Assembly (NCBI GenBank): GCA_938015605.1
Contig: CALLPO010000138.1
Coordinates: 1 to 9,008 of the forward strand
DNA: 9,008 nucleotides
Reading direction: 5' to 3'
DNA from: an uncultured Candidatus Altimarinota bacterium
GTDB lineage: Bacteria > Patescibacteriota > Gracilibacteria > BD1-5 > UBA6164
The first letter of the stretch is position 1, and each line of letters begins with the position of its first letter. This document shows, piece by piece, positions 7,089 through 9,008 of this stretch. The notes below the pieces were generated by a model. The model made no database searches and was not told where the DNA came from. It saw only the letters and a list, made by a program, of their open reading frames with translations. A program made the position numbers and the translations under genes.

Positions 7089-8912
7089 ATGGACTTACCA
7101 GATGAAGTAATTGAAGCCTTTCCTCAGGCCAAAACAATTGAAGAAAAAGATGGAAACATAGAAGATAATGCAGCATTAGTAGAAGCACTTCCAGATGTTG
7201 CTGCTACAGATTTAGAATTCAGTAAAGTAGAGACAGCACAAATCACAGAAGAATTAATTAACTGAAATGAAAAAGATTTAGTAACTGCTGATTTTGTTGG
7301 AGAAAAATCTGTTCATATTCAACAAGACTCTGTTCCTACTAAAGAAGTAAAAATAAAACAAGCTCATGCTGATGTTGTTAGATATAACCTAAGAATAAAA
7401 GATATTCTATCAAATGAGTCAGCAAAAAGCTTTGATTTAAATTCACTAAGTAATAGGCAAGTTATTGATTTAGTAAAAGAAATTAGTTGAGAAACTAAGA
7501 TTTGAAATGCCCTTAAAAATCAACAAAACCTTACTAATAAAGATAAAACAAGATTCCAATGAATGACTAATAGTAATAGGCCTTTTGTTGATGGTTTTTA
7601 TTATACTTTATGAATAAAAATACTTGATTTTGTTATTAAACAAAATTATAAAAAAGCTCATAATGATAACATAATTCAAAACAAAAAACTAGAAGAAAAG
7701 CAGGATCAAGTTCATGGTACTATACTCGATTTAAGAATATCATGACTATATAAAATACTATGAGTAACAAAAGAAGAATATTCTGAAACCATGGCTGGTT
7801 TACCTCTCAATAAACATCAGGAGATAAGTAAAATTCAAATAGAAATAAATAAACATAAAAATTATGACACCCTAAAACAAAATGACATTGAAAAAATGAC
7901 TGATGATGAAATAGGTAATGTGCTCAATGCTCTGATTTGAGCATATTATTATTCAAATCATTGAAAAGCTTTAAATAATGGATCAGTAAGAGCGGATATT
8001 TATATATTGTCAGAGATATTTGAACTTGCAACAATTGAAGAAATATACAATCAGGAGGCAAAAGAATTAAACATTTCTTTATGTAGAAATAAATTAACTC
8101 AAAAACTTTCATCTTTAGAAAAGCAATATCCAGAAATCATTTGAAATCAAGCATACCTAAGAGATTTGAGAAATACCTTTCTTATACTCTCTGAAGAAGA
8201 AAAAGAGGCTCTTTATGAAAAAATGGTTCAAGTATGTGAAGAAAATGAGTTACTCTTCCAAGATGTATTCTGAATTCATTGAAATAAAAAAGTTCAAAAT
8301 TATACTATTGATGATGTTATTCAATGAAAAGTTTTTGAAAAACTCATTGCATTAAGTGATTCCGAAGAAATCATTGAAATGGTTGAAAAAAACATTCCAA
8401 CACTTAAAGATGCTCATGCATTATTAGAAATGGTTGATGACTGATGATTTACACGTAATGAAATTAAGGTTGATTTTGAAACACTTAATAACATACAACA
8501 AACATACCTACTCACAGTATTAGATCTAGATTCAATCTCAGATATTAAAAGAAAAAAAGAAAAATCTAAAGTTGAAACTCAAACACAAATTAGTAAATAT
8601 AAAGAAGCATTAAAATATAAAAGAAGAATTTCTTGAAGAAATATCTTAAAAAAGGATATTAAACATATTGCTTTACAGGCACTCTCTACAGAGGATAAGA
8701 GACTATTTCTTGATAGCGCTTTTGCTTGAACAGTAACAAACTGAAGTATTAATTTTTTTCAAGTAAGGCTAAAAATTTTAGATAAACAAACTCCTGATGG
8801 GATTGATTATAAAAATTTTAATGAAAAGTTCTCAGCTGAAAACCCAAGTTTTACAAACTTGGAAAATGATTTTATAATTGAATGTTTTCTATCTAACAAA
8901 TCTTCTTTATAG
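7089..8912 (+). CDS. Unrecognised 607-aa helical protein
   Basis: The frame is open from ATG 7089 to TAG 8910-8912 with about 18 TGA-encoded glycines. I recognise no domain. The N-terminus (1-95) is acidic and probably flexible, with two similar pieces, IEAFPQAKT (8-16) and VEALPDVAAT (31-40). The rest looks almost wholly alpha-helical and charged. It includes a likely coiled segment near NKKLEEKQDQ and Glu/Lys-rich helices such as LSEEEKEALYEKMVQVCEEN. A basic stretch KYKEALKYKRRISGRNILKK lies near the C-terminal third. There is no signal peptide, membrane helix or obvious catalytic motif. Start context is AATAAAAAATG, the common form in this window. It is transcribed divergently from tyrS. 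One CGT arginine (8454-8456) stands out against AGA/AGG elsewhere. It is probably a lineage-specific cytosolic protein. Confidence 0.85.
8844..8862 (-). terminator. Possible hairpin terminator for the leftward gene at the right edge
   Basis: Arms CCAAGTTT (8844-8851) and AAACTTGG (8855-8862) with a 3-nt loop form a hairpin about 30 nt past the stop of the leftward gene. It lies inside the 3' end of the 607-aa gene. On the minus strand only GTTTTC follows, a short U-run, so terminator activity is uncertain. Confidence 0.3.
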
Positions 8913-9008
8913 GGATAATTTTCTCTCAATCATACCTGATAACATTAGTGATTTTTTCACCATCATAAATAAAGTAGTTTTTATCTATTTCTAAATCAAA
9001 TTTTCAAA
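8893..9008 (-). CDS. C-terminal end of an unrecognised gene (partial, runs off the window)
   Basis: Reading minus from the window edge, the frame is open for about 37 residues to TAG at 8895-8893. It gives GKFDLEIDKNYFIYDGEKIT then NVIRYDGEKIIPIKKIC. The mixed charged and aromatic content with two YDGEKI pieces, and TGA at two glycine positions, look like real coding. The other minus frames stop quickly. The 3' end overlaps the last 20 nt of the 607-aa gene tail to tail. Function is unknown; the two YDGEKI copies suggest a small beta-hairpin repeat. Confidence 0.5.

Noticed and set aside
7924..8112. Minus-strand 62-codon ORF
   Set aside because: It is antisense to the 607-aa gene, whose frame is continuous here.
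4358..8912. Scattered apparent pseudogenes or frameshifts caused by in-frame TGA
   Set aside because: Once TGA is read as glycine, all frames are continuous with no indel needed.
1..9008. CRISPR arrays, insertion sequences, rRNA or tRNA genes
   Set aside because: I found no regularly spaced repeats, transposase motifs, terminal repeats of an element, or tRNA/rRNA-like segments; the intergenic spaces are too short for most of these.

Overview
The window comes from a bacterium that reads UGA as glycine (genetic code 25). That code is known from the candidate phyla Gracilibacteria (BD1-5) and Absconditabacteria (SR1). In-frame TGA codons fall exactly on invariant glycines: the second G of AtpA SRVGG, the G of AtpB LFGN, and the first G of the TyrRS GGxDQWGN motif, which also carries a normal TGG tryptophan. 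A Mycoplasma-type Trp reading is therefore ruled out. The DNA is very AT-rich, arginine is written almost only as AGA/AGG, and intergenic gaps are short. All of this fits a reduced, probably host-dependent member of the Patescibacteria/CPR. A standard-code ORF caller would break nearly every gene here.

Layout. (1) Positions 6-3821, minus strand: the promoter-proximal part of an F-type ATP synthase operon, in the order two-TM AtpI/AtpZ-like protein, atpB (a), atpE (c), atpF (b), atpH (delta), atpA (alpha). Gaps are 2-27 nt except for about 80 nt before atpE, which holds a 12-bp hairpin. The gamma, beta and epsilon genes presumably lie beyond position 1. (2) Positions 3822-3949: a divergent promoter region. 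(3) Positions 3950-5647, plus strand: a stand-alone cyclic-nucleotide-binding domain protein and, 12 nt later, a 429-residue protein that I do not recognise. The second gene contains a perfect 17+17 nt palindrome. (4) Positions 5646-5668: a compact bidirectional terminator. Together with the flanking bases it includes the stop codons of both converging genes. (5) Positions 5668-6951, minus: tyrS. (6) Positions 6952-7088: a second divergent promoter region with a perfect 22-bp palindrome. (7) Positions 7089-8912, plus: a 607-residue unrecognised protein. (8) Positions 8893-9008, minus: the 3' end of another gene, overlapping the preceding gene tail to tail.

Functionally, two housekeeping modules (ATP synthase and tyrosyl-tRNA synthetase) are interleaved with lineage-specific genes. 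The c-ring ligands point to proton rather than sodium coupling. The delta subunit is unusually short and seems to lack the usual N-terminal domain. The most interesting unexplained unit is the cNMP-sensor plus 429-residue protein pair, transcribed divergently from the ATP synthase operon. Most genes have an A-rich leader instead of a Shine-Dalgarno sequence.
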